Assembly (NCBI RefSeq): GCF_001653195.1
Contig: NZ_JXBB01000001.1
Coordinates: 62,001-126,000, forward strand
Origin: Hydrogenibacillus schlegelii
GTDB lineage: Bacteria > Bacillota > Bacilli > Thermicanales > DSM-22653
Direction: 5' to 3'
Length of the DNA: 64,000 bases
A program made the position numbers and the translations under genes. This document shows, in pieces, positions 44,210 to 53,220 of the stretch (positions are counted from its first letter, which is position 1; each line of letters begins with the position of its first letter). The notes beneath the pieces were generated by a model. That model saw nothing but the letters and a program-made list of their open reading frames with translations. It made no database searches and was not told where the DNA came from.

Positions 44210-45373
44210 TCACCTCCGCAGCCGCCCGGCCCCCTTCGCCGACCGGACGTTCGGCCGACCACCGTCGGTGCCGGCCGTCGCCGGGGCGTCGAAGGCGGCC
44301 TCGCCGGATCGCCCGAGGCCCGGTTCCGCCGGGCCGTCGCCCGGCTCGCCCCGTCCGCTCCGCTCCCGCTCGCCGGAGCCGCCGATGCCGCCTTTCGCCG
44401 CGCCGCGGCCTTCTCCGCCCGCTCCGCGGTTTTCGTAGGCCTGAATGATTTTTTGCACGAGCGGATGCCGCACGACGTCCGTCTCCGTGAGCTCGGCCAT
44501 GCCGATCTCCTCGATCCCCCGCAGGGTCTCCAGCGCGTCCCGGAGGCCGGACTTCTGCCCCGGCGGCAGGTCGACCTGCGTGAGGTCGCCGGTGATGACC
44601 ATCTTCGATCCCTCGCCGAGGCGGGTGAGGAACATTTTCATCTGCTCCGGCGTCGTGTTCTGCGCCTCGTCGAGAATGATGAAGGCGCCGTCCAGCGTCC
44701 GGCCGCGCATGTACGCCAGCGGAGCGATTTCGATGAGCCCGCGCTCCATCGACCGGGCGACCTGTTCGGCGCCCATCATTTCGTACAGCGCGTCGTAGAG
44801 CGGCCGAAGATACGGGTCGACCTTTTCCTGGAGATCGCCCGGCAAAAAGCCGAGGCGCTCCCCCGCCTCGACCGCCGGACGGGTGAGGACGATCCGCCGG
44901 ACGGTCTGGTTCTTGAGCGCGAGGACGGCAAAGACGACGGCGAGAAACGTCTTCCCCGTCCCCGCCGGTCCGACGGCAAAAACGACATCCCGCGTCTTGA
45001 GGAGGGAGAGGTACCGTTTCTGCCCGAGCGTCTTCGCCCGGACCGGCTGCCCCCGCACGGTGCGGGCGACGACGTCGTCGTAAAGGTCGAGGAGGCGGTA
45101 GACGTCGCCCTCCTCGTTCAGGCGGATGGCGTAGTCGAGATCGACGTCGCTGATGAGTTCCTGCCGCCGGATGAGTTTCAGAAGCACGTCCAAAAGCCGC
45201 ATCACCGCTTCGGCGGCCGCCTCTTCGCCGACGACGACGAGCTCATCGCCGCGGCTGTGGATGGCCACCGGATAGGCGGCTTCGATCCGTTTTAAAAACC
45301 GGTCGCGCGGGCCGAAAAGGCGCTGCCCTTCGCTCGTCGTCCGGAGCGTCAGCGTGCGGGAAACCGTCGGCAT
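44210..45373 (-). CDS. PhoH-family ATPase
   Basis: PhoH-like proteins are P-loop ATPases, probably RNA helicases linked to ribosome maturation, always near ybeY. Walker A is GPAGTGKTFL and Walker B is FIILDEAQNTTPEQMKMFLTRLG; GSKMVITGDLTQVDLP follows. The N-terminal KH-like part covers residues 1-90. The last 80 residues are Gly/Arg/Glu-rich low complexity beyond the normal length of about 320. The ATG at 45373 (MPTVSRTL) is preferred over a TTG at 45457 that overlaps yqfD. Confidence 0.93.
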   Translation of the reverse strand: MPTVSRTLTLRTTSEGQRLFGPRDRFLKRIEAAYPVAIHSRGDELVVVGEEAAAEAVMRLLDVLLKLIRRQELISDVDLDYAIRLNEEGDVYRLLDLYDDVVARTVRGQPVRAKTLGQKRYLSLLKTRDVVFAVGPAGTGKTFLAVVFAVLALKNQTVRRIVLTRPAVEAGERLGFLPGDLQEKVDPYLRPLYDALYEMMGAEQVARSMERGLIEIAPLAYMRGRTLDGAFIILDEAQNTTPEQMKMFLTRLGEGSKMVITGDLTQVDLPPGQKSGLRDALETLRGIEEIGMAELTETDVVRHPLVQKIIQAYENRGAGGEGRGAAKGGIGGSGERERSGRGEPGDGPAEPGLGRSGEAAFDAPATAGTDGGRPNVRSAKGAGRLRR

Positions 45374-45416
45374 CCGGTCGTATCCGTCTCCTTTGAAGGC
45401 GTCTCCTTTTGATCGG

Positions 45417-46622
45417 TCACTCCGTTCCGCCAGGCCTCGCCCCGTCCGCCGCGTCAATCGGCGCGGGACGGGCGATGTCCTCCACCACGCCGTAGTGGAC
45501 GCTCACATACACTTTATCATCTTCGATGACCCGTTGCAAAACGGTTTCCGCACGGATTTCCTGCACGTCCCGCCCCCGCCGGTAAAGCTCCGCCCGGGCC
45601 GCCTGAAGCGCCGCCCGGAGCGCCGCCTCTTCGGAGATGTCGATCGTTTCTCGGGCGAGGGGCCGAAGGCGATCGATCTCGAGGGCCACCGGCAGAGACC
45701 ACGGGCCGAAGGCCAGGCGCCACCGGCGGCGATCGACGAGGACGTCCCCCGACGCCGGCGGCTTTCCGTAGAGGAGCAAACGCCGGCCGCCCAGCGCCAC
45801 CGCGACCGCAAGGCGCTCCGGTTCCCGGGTCGTGAAAAGCGCCCGTTTTCTCGGCACGGTCACCTGGACGTCGTACCAGACTTCGCCGTAGACCTTCCCG
45901 TCGGCGGCGACGGCGAGGGCGCGATCCGGCGGACCGATGAGGCCGGAGACGAGGACCTGCCCCGGTTCCACGACTTCCCCCCGCCGGACGACCGGGCGCC
46001 CGCGGGCGACGACGTAGTCGACGATGACCGCCTTCCGGTCGGCGACGAGGTGGCGGGGCGGTGGAACGGCGTCTTTTTCCCGGACGGTATGGGGAACGGC
46101 CGTGATCGTCACGCGGACGCCGGTGCGTTCGACGCCGACCCACGCCGCCCAAGGAAGCCGCGCCTTGAGCGCCCGCTCGATCGCCGCCGGTTCCGGAAGG
46201 TGGGACGCCGGCCGTCCGGGCTTAAGACCGAGGGCGGCGGCCGCCGCCCGGACGGCTTCGGCTTCCTCTCCCGTCACCCCGGCGACGTCGACAAACCAGA
46301 TGAGGTTGGATAAAACGGCGAACAGGGCGAAAAACAAAAAAACGCCGGCGATGATCCCCGGCCGCCGGAGGAGGCCGGAGATCCAGAACGCACCGCCCCG
46401 GCGCCCGACGATCCGCACGCGGACGCCGGCTTCCCGAGCCGGCCGCCTCAGTTTCTTGACGTCGCCGGCCCGGACGACGATCCGGAGGCCGTCTTCGCTT
46501 TCTCGAACGTCCCAGAGGGGAAGGTCCGCCGCTACCCGGGTGAGAAACCGCCCGACGGCCGACCGGTCGCCGATGAGGCGAACCTCGGCGTACGCTCCCC
46601 ACAGCCGATCGCGCCGCTCCAT
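45417..46622 (-). CDS. yqfD: sporulation protein YqfD
   Basis: YqfD is a membrane protein made in the mother cell during sporulation in bacilli. The 401 residues have a short cytoplasmic head (LRIVVRAGDVKKLRRPAREAG), one membrane segment (IIAGVFLFFALFAVLSNLIWFVDVAGVTG) and a large external part with RGRPVVRRGEVVEPGQVLVSGLI and a C-terminal ETVLQRVIEDDKVYVSVHYGVVEDIA. The ATG follows GGAAGGGAG. It lies between yqfC and phoH, the Bacillus order, and supports a spore-former. Confidence 0.9.
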   Translation of the reverse strand: MERRDRLWGAYAEVRLIGDRSAVGRFLTRVAADLPLWDVRESEDGLRIVVRAGDVKKLRRPAREAGVRVRIVGRRGGAFWISGLLRRPGIIAGVFLFFALFAVLSNLIWFVDVAGVTGEEAEAVRAAAAALGLKPGRPASHLPEPAAIERALKARLPWAAWVGVERTGVRVTITAVPHTVREKDAVPPPRHLVADRKAVIVDYVVARGRPVVRRGEVVEPGQVLVSGLIGPPDRALAVAADGKVYGEVWYDVQVTVPRKRALFTTREPERLAVAVALGGRRLLLYGKPPASGDVLVDRRRWRLAFGPWSLPVALEIDRLRPLARETIDISEEAALRAALQAARAELYRRGRDVQEIRAETVLQRVIEDDKVYVSVHYGVVEDIARPAPIDAADGARPGGTE

Positions 46623-46647
46623 GGTGCTCTCCCTTCCGCCATCCGTG

Positions 46648-46929
46648 CTATTCGCTCCGATCCCAGTCGACGGAGCGGATGCGACCTTCGACGAGGGCTT
46701 CGCTCGGGTCGAGCGCCCGCAGAACGAGCTCTTCCCCCCGGACGGCAAGCCGGCCCGTTGCCGTCCGAAATCGGATTTCCGTGGCGGAAAACGCTTCGAG
46801 CCCGCGGTGGTTTTCGAGATAGAGGTGGACCGTTCCGATCGCCGTGACCCGGGGCACGTCGAGGACGACATCCGGCGGAAGTTCGGCCACCCGCACGCCG
46901 GCCTCGAACCAGCGCCTAAGCCTTCGCAT
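46648..46929 (-). CDS. yqfC: sporulation protein YqfC
   Basis: YqfC is a small protein of unknown mechanism in the SigE regulon of bacilli. The 93 residues show the family core LPPDVVLDVPRVTAIGTVHLYLENHRGLEAFSATEIRFRT (in blocks) followed by GRLAVRGEELVLRALDPSEALVEGRI. It lies 25 bases upstream of yqfD and after the rpsU terminator, so it heads its own operon. Confidence 0.88.
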   Translation of the reverse strand: MRRLRRWFEAGVRVAELPPDVVLDVPRVTAIGTVHLYLENHRGLEAFSATEIRFRTATGRLAVRGEELVLRALDPSEALVEGRIRSVDWDRSE

Positions 46930-46980
46930 CCACGGCGAACCTCCCCTCGTTCTTCTGTCCTTCTATGCCGTCCGGCGGCA

Positions 46981-47013
46981 AAATAAAACCGCCTGCAGCC
47001 CTGCTGCAGGCGG
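46981..47013 (-). terminator. intrinsic terminator of rpsU
   Basis: CCGCCTGCAG pairs perfectly with CTGCAGGCGG around CAGGG (minus strand) and is followed by TTTTATTT (46988-46981). It separates rpsU from the yqfC-yqfD sporulation genes. Confidence 0.85.
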
Positions 47014-47171
47014 TCGACGTCGGACGGATCGTTCGTCGGCGATGAACCGGATGAAAGCGATCCGGCTTTCGGCAAATCCGGGGAATGCGAACCGGAAAAC
47101 CGGGCCGGGCCGCCCGGCCCGCCGAAGGCCGGGGCTGCCGGTCGGGAGGGAGCGCCCCCGCCGCCGCGTTC

Positions 47172-47351
47172 TCAGCCGCGACGCTTCCGGGAACGGGCCG
47201 CCTCCGCCTTCTTCCGGCGCTTGACGCCCGGCTTTTCGTAGTGACGGCGCTTTTTCAGCTCTTTCAGCACACCGGCCTTCGCCAGATCTTTTTTGAACCG
47301 ACGGAGCGCGCTGTCGAGCGAATCGTGGTCGTGCACCCGGATCTCCGGCAT
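47172..47351 (-). CDS. rpsU: 30S ribosomal protein S21
   Basis: The 59-residue protein [21 protein letters not shown] continues with [28 protein letters not shown], the classic S21 sequence. The ATG follows GGGAGGGAG. It has its own sigma-A-type promoter and terminator. Confidence 0.97.
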   Translation of the reverse strand: MPEIRVHDHDSLDSALRRFKKDLAKAGVLKELKKRRHYEKPGVKRRKKAEAARSRKRRG

Positions 47352-47409
47352 CGTTCTCCCTCCCTCCCGGCGAACCCCGATGCACCGGGAACGCCCAGTC
47401 TTCCGGGCC

Positions 47410-47438
47410 ATCGTATCATAAATGCCGGTCGATGTAAA
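47410..47438 (-). promoter_or_regulatory. sigma-A promoter of rpsU
   Basis: TTTACA (47438-47433), a 17-base spacer and TACGAT (47415-47410) on the minus strand, about 60 bases before the rpsU ATG. Confidence 0.55.
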
Positions 47439-47462
47439 TGGATCGGAAAAGCGGCCGTCCCG

Positions 47463-47491
47463 TTGATCGGGCGGAAGCGGTCGGATATATT
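47463..47491 (+). promoter_or_regulatory. promoter of the DsbA-like lipoprotein gene
   Basis: TTGATC (47463-47468), a 17-base spacer and TATATT (47486-47491) on the plus strand, 42 bases before the ATG. It diverges from the rpsU promoter. Confidence 0.55.
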
Positions 47492-47533
47492 CGCGATGAC
47501 GGGAAACTTCGCGGTGATGGAAAAGGGGGATGC

Positions 47534-48265
47534 ATGTTGAGACACGCCAAAACGATCGCGGCACTCCTTCTCGCCGCCCTCCTCGCCCTGGCCGGGTGCG
47601 CCGGAGCCGGCGATCGGGAACCGTCTGCGGGAACCGATCGACCGGCCGACGGCGCCTCCGGCCCCGCCGGTCCGGCGTCGCAGACGGAAAAGGAGGCCGT
47701 GTCGCCCAAAGAGGCGGAGCGCCTGCTCGCCGCCTTTCCGACCCTTGAGCCTCCGGCCGGGAAGCGGGCGGAGCGCCCGGTGGAACTCGTCCTGTTTGCC
47801 GACTTTAAATGCCCGCACTGCAAGGACTTTGAAACGACCGTGTTTCCCCGGCTGAAGGCGCAGTGGATCGAAAGCGGACAGGCCCGCCTCGTTTACGTGC
47901 CCCTCCCCGTTCTCGGCGGCGATGCGGTCAGCGCGGCCCGGGCGGCCCTGTTCGTGTTCGATCAAAAGCCGGAGGCCTTCTGGGCGTACGCCGAGAAATT
48001 GTATGCGGCCCAGCGACCGGTCCAAGAGGCGTGGGCGACGCCGGCGCGGCTTGCGGAACTGGCCGAAGCGGCCGACCCGGCGATCGACCAAGAGGCGGTG
48101 ATGGAGGCGGCCCAGCGGGACGATCCCCGGATCGAAGACGCCTTCCGGCTCGCCCGGGCCTGGGGCGTGGAAGGGGTGCCGGCCCTTTTGGTCGCCGGGA
48201 AAGCGGTCGACCCGTTCGATCTGAACGCCATCCGGACGGCGGTCGAAGCAAGCCGAAGCCGGTGA
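47534..48265 (+). CDS. DsbA-like thioredoxin-fold lipoprotein
   Basis: The protein starts with a lipoprotein signal ending in LALAGC (Cys22), then a Pro/Gly/Ala-rich linker to about residue 80, then a DsbA-like domain with the redox motif CPHC in [22 protein letters not shown]. The C-terminal cis-Pro region is [18 protein letters not shown]. It would act as a disulphide oxidoreductase or chaperone outside the membrane. A partner DsbB is not visible. Length from the ATG at 47534 is 243 residues; GGGGG precedes. Confidence 0.88.
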   Translation: MLRHAKTIAALLLAALLALAGCAGAGDREPSAGTDRPADGASGPAGPASQTEKEAVSPKEAERLLAAFPTLEPPAGKRAERPVELVLFADFKCPHCKDFETTVFPRLKAQWIESGQARLVYVPLPVLGGDAVSAARAALFVFDQKPEAFWAYAEKLYAAQRPVQEAWATPARLAELAEAADPAIDQEAVMEAAQRDDPRIEDAFRLARAWGVEGVPALLVAGKAVDPFDLNAIRTAVEASRSR

Positions 48266-48581
48266 TGCCCGTCGCTTCGAGGTCAAACGCCGACCGGAGG
48301 TCCGGTCGGCGTTTGACGTGGCGGACGAGCCGAGCGCCCGCCCCCGGTCGGTTCTAGCGTTCGGGGGACGGAGCGTAAGCTGAAACGGCCCCGCCGGACG
48401 GGCGTCACGCGGGCCGTGCGGGCCGGACGTTTCCGGTACGATGCCGCGTTCCGGCTCCAGGCCGCACCCGCGGAAACCCCGGCGCCGGCGGAAAGCGGGG
48501 GGACCCGGACGACGCCCGGCGGGCAGCGGGCGGGACAGGCCCGGCCCGCGCGATCCGGATGCGACGGGAGGAGGCGGAAGG
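48266..48581. other. intergenic stretch with a long inverted repeat
   Basis: Between the DsbA-like and Na/Pi genes I see no gene. The stretch contains the inverted repeat at 48282-48317 and otherwise very GC-rich sequence without a recognisable promoter. Confidence 0.5.
48282..48317 (+). terminator. 17-bp perfect inverted repeat after DsbA-like gene
   Basis: GTCAAACGCCGACCGGA and its exact complement are separated only by GG, starting 16 bases after the stop codon. The trailing strand has TTT inside the stem but no T-run beyond it, so it works as a stable 3' hairpin or terminator-like element. Confidence 0.6.
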
Positions 48582-49505
48582 GTGCGCGAGACCGGAGCCT
48601 GGCTGATCGCCGGTTTGGGGCTTTTGCTGCTCGGCCTTAGCGTCCTCCGGCGGGGGCTTCAGGCTCTCACCGGCACGTGGGCGGCCCGGCGCCTCGAAGC
48701 CCTCGACGGCCGGCCGCTTTCCGCGCTGATCGCCGGCGGGGCGGTCACGGCGGCGCTGCAAAGCTCCAGCGCGGCGACGATCTTCCTCGTCGGCGCCGCC
48801 GGCGCCGGGCTATTGCGCCTGGAGGCGGCGATGCCGGCGGTCCTCGGCGCCAACGTCGGTTCCGCCGTGACGCTCGGCGTCTTCGCCCTGCCGCTCGATC
48901 GGGCCTGGGCGCCGCTTCTTGCGCTCGCCGGCGGGCTCGCCCTCCTTCCCCGCCGGACGCCCCGGGCCATCGGAGCGGCCCTCGCCGGCCTGCTCGGCGC
49001 GCTTTTCGGCCTCCGGGCCCTCGGCCGGGCGGCGGCGGCCGTGGGGGCGCCGGTGACGGCGGCCATGGCGGAGCATCCGCTTCGGGCGTTCGTCGCCGGC
49101 GTCGTCCTCACGGCGATCCTCCAGAGCAGCACCGTCGCCGGCGGTCTTTCCGCCGCCTGGCTCGCGGCCGGTCAGGCCGACCTTCAGGCGGCGACGGCCT
49201 TTCTCCTCGGCGCCAACGTCGGCACCACCCTCGACACGGCCGCCGCCGGCCTCTTGAGCCCCCGAGAGGGGCGGCTCGTAGCCGCCTGGCACGTCGCGGT
49301 CAACGCCGTCGGAGCGGTTCTTTTCTTGCCGGCGGTCGATCTTCTGGCCCGGGCCGCGGCGACGGCGCCGTCGCCGCTGGCCGCCGTCGCCGCGGTGCAG
49401 TTCTGGTTCAACGCCCTTTCGGCGGCGGCCTTTTTTCCTCTGATGAACCCGGCCGCCCGCCTGCTTCGGGCCGTCGACCGGCGGCTCTTTCCACCCCGCG
49501 CATGA
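48582..49505 (+). CDS. Na/Pi-cotransporter-family membrane protein
   Basis: The 307-residue protein has two inverted repeats of the Na/Pi cotransporter family (PF02690). The signatures are TAALQSSSAATIFLVGAAGAG with LGANVGSAVTLG in the first half and TAILQSSTVAGGLSAAWLAAG with LGANVGTTLDT in the second. It is shorter than PhoU-fused YjbB/NptA types and lacks a C-terminal PhoU domain. The GTG start lies behind GGGAGGAGGCGGAAG. The substrate may be phosphate, but this is known only for some relatives. Confidence 0.88.
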   Translation: MRETGAWLIAGLGLLLLGLSVLRRGLQALTGTWAARRLEALDGRPLSALIAGGAVTAALQSSSAATIFLVGAAGAGLLRLEAAMPAVLGANVGSAVTLGVFALPLDRAWAPLLALAGGLALLPRRTPRAIGAALAGLLGALFGLRALGRAAAAVGAPVTAAMAEHPLRAFVAGVVLTAILQSSTVAGGLSAAWLAAGQADLQAATAFLLGANVGTTLDTAAAGLLSPREGRLVAAWHVAVNAVGAVLFLPAVDLLARAAATAPSPLAAVAAVQFWFNALSAAAFFPLMNPAARLLRAVDRRLFPPRA

Positions 49506-49634
49506 ACGAACCGCCGCCGACGCGGACGGGCGCCGGACGCGGGACGCCCGGAAGCCCGCTTTGCCAAACGCGACGGGGCGGCGCCCCGCTTCGCCGCCCG
49601 CGGGGCGCCCGGCGGGCCGGTTCCCGGCCGACGG

Positions 49635-50486
49635 TCAGCGCCCCTCCGGCAGCGGAAGGAACGGCACGGCGCCGCCGGTGACGTTCGGAAGCTTGCCGTC
49701 CCATTTTTCGACGGCCATGCGCTGGACCTCGATCTCCCGGAGGCGAAGCAGCTCCGGCGTGATCTGCTCCCGCTGGATGCGAAGGGCTTCGGCCTCCGCC
49801 TTGGCCTGTTCGATTTTCTGCTGCGCCTCGACCTTGACCCGTTCGAGGTCCCGCTGGGCCTTCAGGGCCTTCTGCTCGGCGGTCAGCTTTTCTTCGACGG
49901 CCTTGTTGAACTCGTCGCTGAAGTCGAAGTTGACGATGTTGTAGCCGTCGACGACGATGCCGTACGGCCGAAGCCGTTCCGCGAGGAGCGCTTTCGTCTC
50001 TTCGCTCACCTTCTGCCGCAGGGTGATGAGCTCTTCGGCGGTGTAGCGGGCGGTGATCGCCTTGAACACTTCCTGCACCGAGGGGTTCACGACCTTGGAC
50101 GCGAAGTCGACGCCGAGGCGCTGGTAGACGTCCGCCGCCCGTTCCGGGTCGATGTGGTAGTTCAGGACGACGGTGCTTTTGACGACCTGCAGGTCCTTGC
50201 TCGAGGCGGCGGCGTCGGTTTCGCTCTTCTGCACCCGGACGTCCATGAGGACGACGTTCTGGGCAAACGGGATTTTGAAGTGCAGCCCTTCGTCCCAAAC
50301 TCCCCGGACGGCGCCGAACTGAAGAAGGACGCCTTTGTGCCCCGCCGGCACCGTGGTCACCGACAAGGCCAAAAGGCCCGCCGCCACCGCCACGATGCCG
50401 ATGAGGACGGCGAGCAGCCGGACGGCCGGGGGCTTCGGCCCCTTCACTTCGACGACGTTTTCCCGCGCTTCTTGGAACACCGTCAT
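49635..50486 (-). CDS. prohibitin-type SPFH domain membrane protein
   Basis: One membrane helix (LLAVLIGIVAVAAGLLALSVTTV) is followed by an SPFH/prohibitin domain: VPAGHKGVLLQFGAVRGVWDEGLHFKIPF, VVLNYHIDPERAADVYQRLG, AEELITLRQKVSEET, then a coiled-coil with EKLTAEQKALKAQRDLERVKVEAQQKIEQAKAEAEALR (in blocks). The end MAVEKWDGKLPNVTGGAVPF is conserved in prohibitin homologues. It may organise membrane microdomains or act with membrane proteases. The ATG at 50486 follows GCGGAGGG. Confidence 0.9.
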   Translation of the reverse strand: MTVFQEARENVVEVKGPKPPAVRLLAVLIGIVAVAAGLLALSVTTVPAGHKGVLLQFGAVRGVWDEGLHFKIPFAQNVVLMDVRVQKSETDAAASSKDLQVVKSTVVLNYHIDPERAADVYQRLGVDFASKVVNPSVQEVFKAITARYTAEELITLRQKVSEETKALLAERLRPYGIVVDGYNIVNFDFSDEFNKAVEEKLTAEQKALKAQRDLERVKVEAQQKIEQAKAEAEALRIQREQITPELLRLREIEVQRMAVEKWDGKLPNVTGGAVPFLPLPEGR

Positions 50487-50638
50487 CCCTCCGCGTTTGG
50501 AAAATTGTGTAAAACATGCGCCCGGCGCCGGGCGCCGGCAGAGCGGCCGCCCTCGGCAAGCGGACCGCCTTCGACGGTCCATCGGCCTCGGCGGCCGGGC
50601 CGGCTTCGGCGGACGGACCGGCACCGGCCGCCTTCCGC

Positions 50639-51742
50639 TCACGGGACGGCCTTCTCATCGGACGCCGCGTCTTCCGGCGCCGGCAGTTCCCGGACGATCG
50701 CCGGACCGCTCGAGGTGCCGAGGCGGTCGGCGCCGGCTTCCAGCAAGGCGAGCGCCGCCGAAAGCGTCCGGATGCCGCCGGACGCTTTGACGCCGGCCCG
50801 ATCGCCGACGACGGAGCGAAGGAGGCGCACGTCCTCCACCGTCGCCCCGCCGGGGCCAAAACCGGTGGACGTCTTCACAAAGTCGGCCCCCGCGGCGACC
50901 GCCCATTCGGCGGCCCGGCGCTTTTCCTCTTCCGTGAGGAGGGCCGTCTCCAGGATGACTTTGACCGCCGCCTGGGGTTTGGCCGCCTCGATGACGGCCT
51001 CGAGATCCCGCCGGACGCCGTCTTCGTCGCCGGATTTCAGGGCGCCGAGATTGACGACGACGTCGATCTCCTCGGCCCCGGCCCGGACGGCCTGGTACGC
51101 CTCGTACGCCTTGGCCTCCGGGAGCGTCCCGCCGAGGGGAAAGCCGACGACGGCGCACGGCCGGATGCCGGTCCCCCGGAGCCGGTCGGCGACGAGGGGC
51201 ACCCACCACGGCTGGACGCAGACGGCGGCAAACCCGTACCGGACGGCATCTTCGACCAGGCGGAGGATGTCGTCCTTGGTGGCTTCGGGTTTGAGAAGCG
51301 TATGGTCGATCCGCCGGGCGATCTCCCGCCGGAGCGCCTGAAGGGCCCGGACGAGGATCGGCCGGTTGTTCGGATAGCCGGCCGCTTCCTGCGCCGGGAG
51401 CGCGCCGTCCGCCGGAATCCAGCGGACGCCGGCGATTTCCTCTTCTTGCACCCGGAGGGTGCCGCCGGTTTTTTCGATCAAATAGTAATGGACCGTTTTG
51501 TGAACGGTCTGGCCGTCTCCGCTCTGGAACGCGTACGCGACCTCACCGAGCGGGGCGACGATGCGCCCCCGGATGCCCGTCTCTTCTTCGATTTCCCGAA
51601 GCGCCGCTTGCTCCAGCGATTCCCCGGGCTCCGGGTGCCCTTTGGGCAGAGAAAGATAGCCAAATCGGTCGTCGATGAACAAAAGGCGGAGCGCCCCGCC
51701 TTCGACGGTGTAGACGACACCGCCGGCCGCGATATCGTTCAA
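50639..51742 (-). CDS. Nudix hydrolase - deoxyribose-phosphate aldolase fusion
   Basis: Residues 1-135 are a Nudix domain with the complete box starting GHPEPGESL and ending REIEEETGI (residues 35-57). Residues about 140-345 are a full DeoC aldolase: RRIDHTLLKPEATKDDI, EEIDVVVNLGALKSGDED, the proton-relay Lys in VKVILETALL and the Schiff-base Lys in ADFVKTSTGFGPGGAT, then KASGGIRT. The frame is continuous through the junction (RPILVRALQALRREIARR). The TTG start at 51742 has a perfect AAAGGAGG. DeoC cleaves deoxyribose 5-phosphate; the Nudix part may clean up nucleotides feeding this route. Confidence 0.92.
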   Translation of the reverse strand: MNDIAAGGVVYTVEGGALRLLFIDDRFGYLSLPKGHPEPGESLEQAALREIEEETGIRGRIVAPLGEVAYAFQSGDGQTVHKTVHYYLIEKTGGTLRVQEEEIAGVRWIPADGALPAQEAAGYPNNRPILVRALQALRREIARRIDHTLLKPEATKDDILRLVEDAVRYGFAAVCVQPWWVPLVADRLRGTGIRPCAVVGFPLGGTLPEAKAYEAYQAVRAGAEEIDVVVNLGALKSGDEDGVRRDLEAVIEAAKPQAAVKVILETALLTEEEKRRAAEWAVAAGADFVKTSTGFGPGGATVEDVRLLRSVVGDRAGVKASGGIRTLSAALALLEAGADRLGTSSGPAIVRELPAPEDAASDEKAVP

Positions 51743-51870
51743 CCGCGCGCCTCCTTTCCTTTCGCCTCGGCTCTCGGTTCGCCCCTCATCCACCCGTCTC
51801 CCCGCCGGACCCCCGCCGAAACGGCGATCCTCCGCCCACGAAACGCCACCTTCCGCTGATTAGGAACTGA

Positions 51871-53220
51871 TCAGGCGCCGGCAACCGGAGAAAGCAGGCG
51901 CACCGGCGTTCCGCGGAGGACTTCCCCGTCGAGGGCGTCAAGGCGAACCCGGACGAGCTCGCCGATGAGAGACGGATCGCCGGGGAAAGACACCCGGAGG
52001 TAGTTGTCGGTCAGACCCGCGAGCCAGACCTCTCCGGCGTCGGCGTCCGCCGGCGGTTTCGCCTCCCGGGCTTCCGGCAGGACCGAAAGCACCCGGCCGA
52101 GGAACTTTCTCCGGTAGGCGGCTTTGAGCCGTTCATTCAAGGCGAGCATCGTCTGCACGCGGCGTTTTTTCTCCGGCTCCGGAACCTGGTCGGGCATGCG
52201 GGCCGCCGGGGTACCGCTCCGCTTGGAGTACGGGAAGACGTGGAGTTCGCTGAAGCCGATCTGTTCGACGAACCGGACGCCGGCCTCAAACATCGCCTCC
52301 GTCTCGCCGGGAAAACCGACGATGACGTCGGTCGTGATGGCCGCTTCGGGAAAAATCTCCCGGAGCCGCTCGATGCGGGCGGCGTATTCGCCCGTCGTGT
52401 ACTTCCGGCGCATCCGCCGGAGGACGGCGTCGTCGCCCGCCTGCAGCGGGACGTGAAAGTGGCGGCAGAGCTTTTCCGAAGCCGCCATCGCTTCGAAGAC
52501 GTCGTCGGTGAGCTGGCTCGCCTCGATGGAGCTGATGCGGATGCGCTCAATCCCATCGATGCGGCTCAGATCCCGAAGCAGGTCCGACAGCCGGTAGCCG
52601 TCGAGATCTTCGCCGTATCCCCCGGTGTGGGTGCCGGTGAGGACGATCTCCCGGTAGCCGGCCTCCGCCAGCGCCCGGGCTTCCGCCAGCACGTCCTCCG
52701 GCCGCCGGCTCCGGGCAAGCCCTTTCGCCCAGGGGATGATGCAAAAAGTACAGAAATTATTGCACCCTTCCTGGATCTTCAAAAAGGCCCGCGTCCGCTC
52801 GGCGAACTTCGTCACCGTGAGGTTTTCGTATTCCCGGACCTTCATGATGTTCGTCACGGCGTTTACCGGACGGCGGGTCCGCCGGGCCTCCTCGATGTAC
52901 TCGAGGAGCCGGTTCCGGCCGGTCGTGCCGATGACGACATCGACGCCGGGGATGGCGAGCACCTCTGCCGGCGACGTCTGGGCGTAGCAGCCGGTCACGG
53001 CGACGACGGCGTCGGGGTTTTTCCGCACCGCCCGGCGGATGATCTTGCGGCTCTTCTGGTCGCCGGTGTTCGTCACCGTGCACGTGTTGATGACGTAGAC
53101 GTCGGCTTCGTCCTCGAAGTCGACGCGGGTGTAGCCGCGCTGTTCAAAGAGGCGCCAGATCGCTTCCGTCTCGTAAGCGTTCACCTTGCAGCCGAGCGTG
53201 TAAAAGGCGACCGTCGGCAT
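51871..53220 (-). CDS. mtaB: tRNA t6A37 methylthiotransferase MtaB
   Basis: MtaB is a radical-SAM enzyme that adds a methylthio group to t6A37 of tRNA. The N-terminal UPF0004 domain has FYTLGCKVNAYETEAIW, INTCTVT and VVAVTGCYAQTSP for the second Fe-S cluster. The radical SAM motif CNNFCTFC follows KIQEG, and the C-terminal TRAM-like domain closes the protein. From the ATG at 53220, behind GGAGGG, 449 residues. In Bacillus it lies next to rpsU; here four genes separate them. Confidence 0.94.
   Translation of the reverse strand: MPTVAFYTLGCKVNAYETEAIWRLFEQRGYTRVDFEDEADVYVINTCTVTNTGDQKSRKIIRRAVRKNPDAVVAVTGCYAQTSPAEVLAIPGVDVVIGTTGRNRLLEYIEEARRTRRPVNAVTNIMKVREYENLTVTKFAERTRAFLKIQEGCNNFCTFCIIPWAKGLARSRRPEDVLAEARALAEAGYREIVLTGTHTGGYGEDLDGYRLSDLLRDLSRIDGIERIRISSIEASQLTDDVFEAMAASEKLCRHFHVPLQAGDDAVLRRMRRKYTTGEYAARIERLREIFPEAAITTDVIVGFPGETEAMFEAGVRFVEQIGFSELHVFPYSKRSGTPAARMPDQVPEPEKKRRVQTMLALNERLKAAYRRKFLGRVLSVLPEAREAKPPADADAGEVWLAGLTDNYLRVSFPGDPSLIGELVRVRLDALDGEVLRGTPVRLLSPVAGA

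Noticed and set aside
42068-45295. Long plus-strand frame opposite pgpH and phoH
   Set aside because: Same antisense effect; no ribosome site and no domain, while both minus-strand genes are complete.
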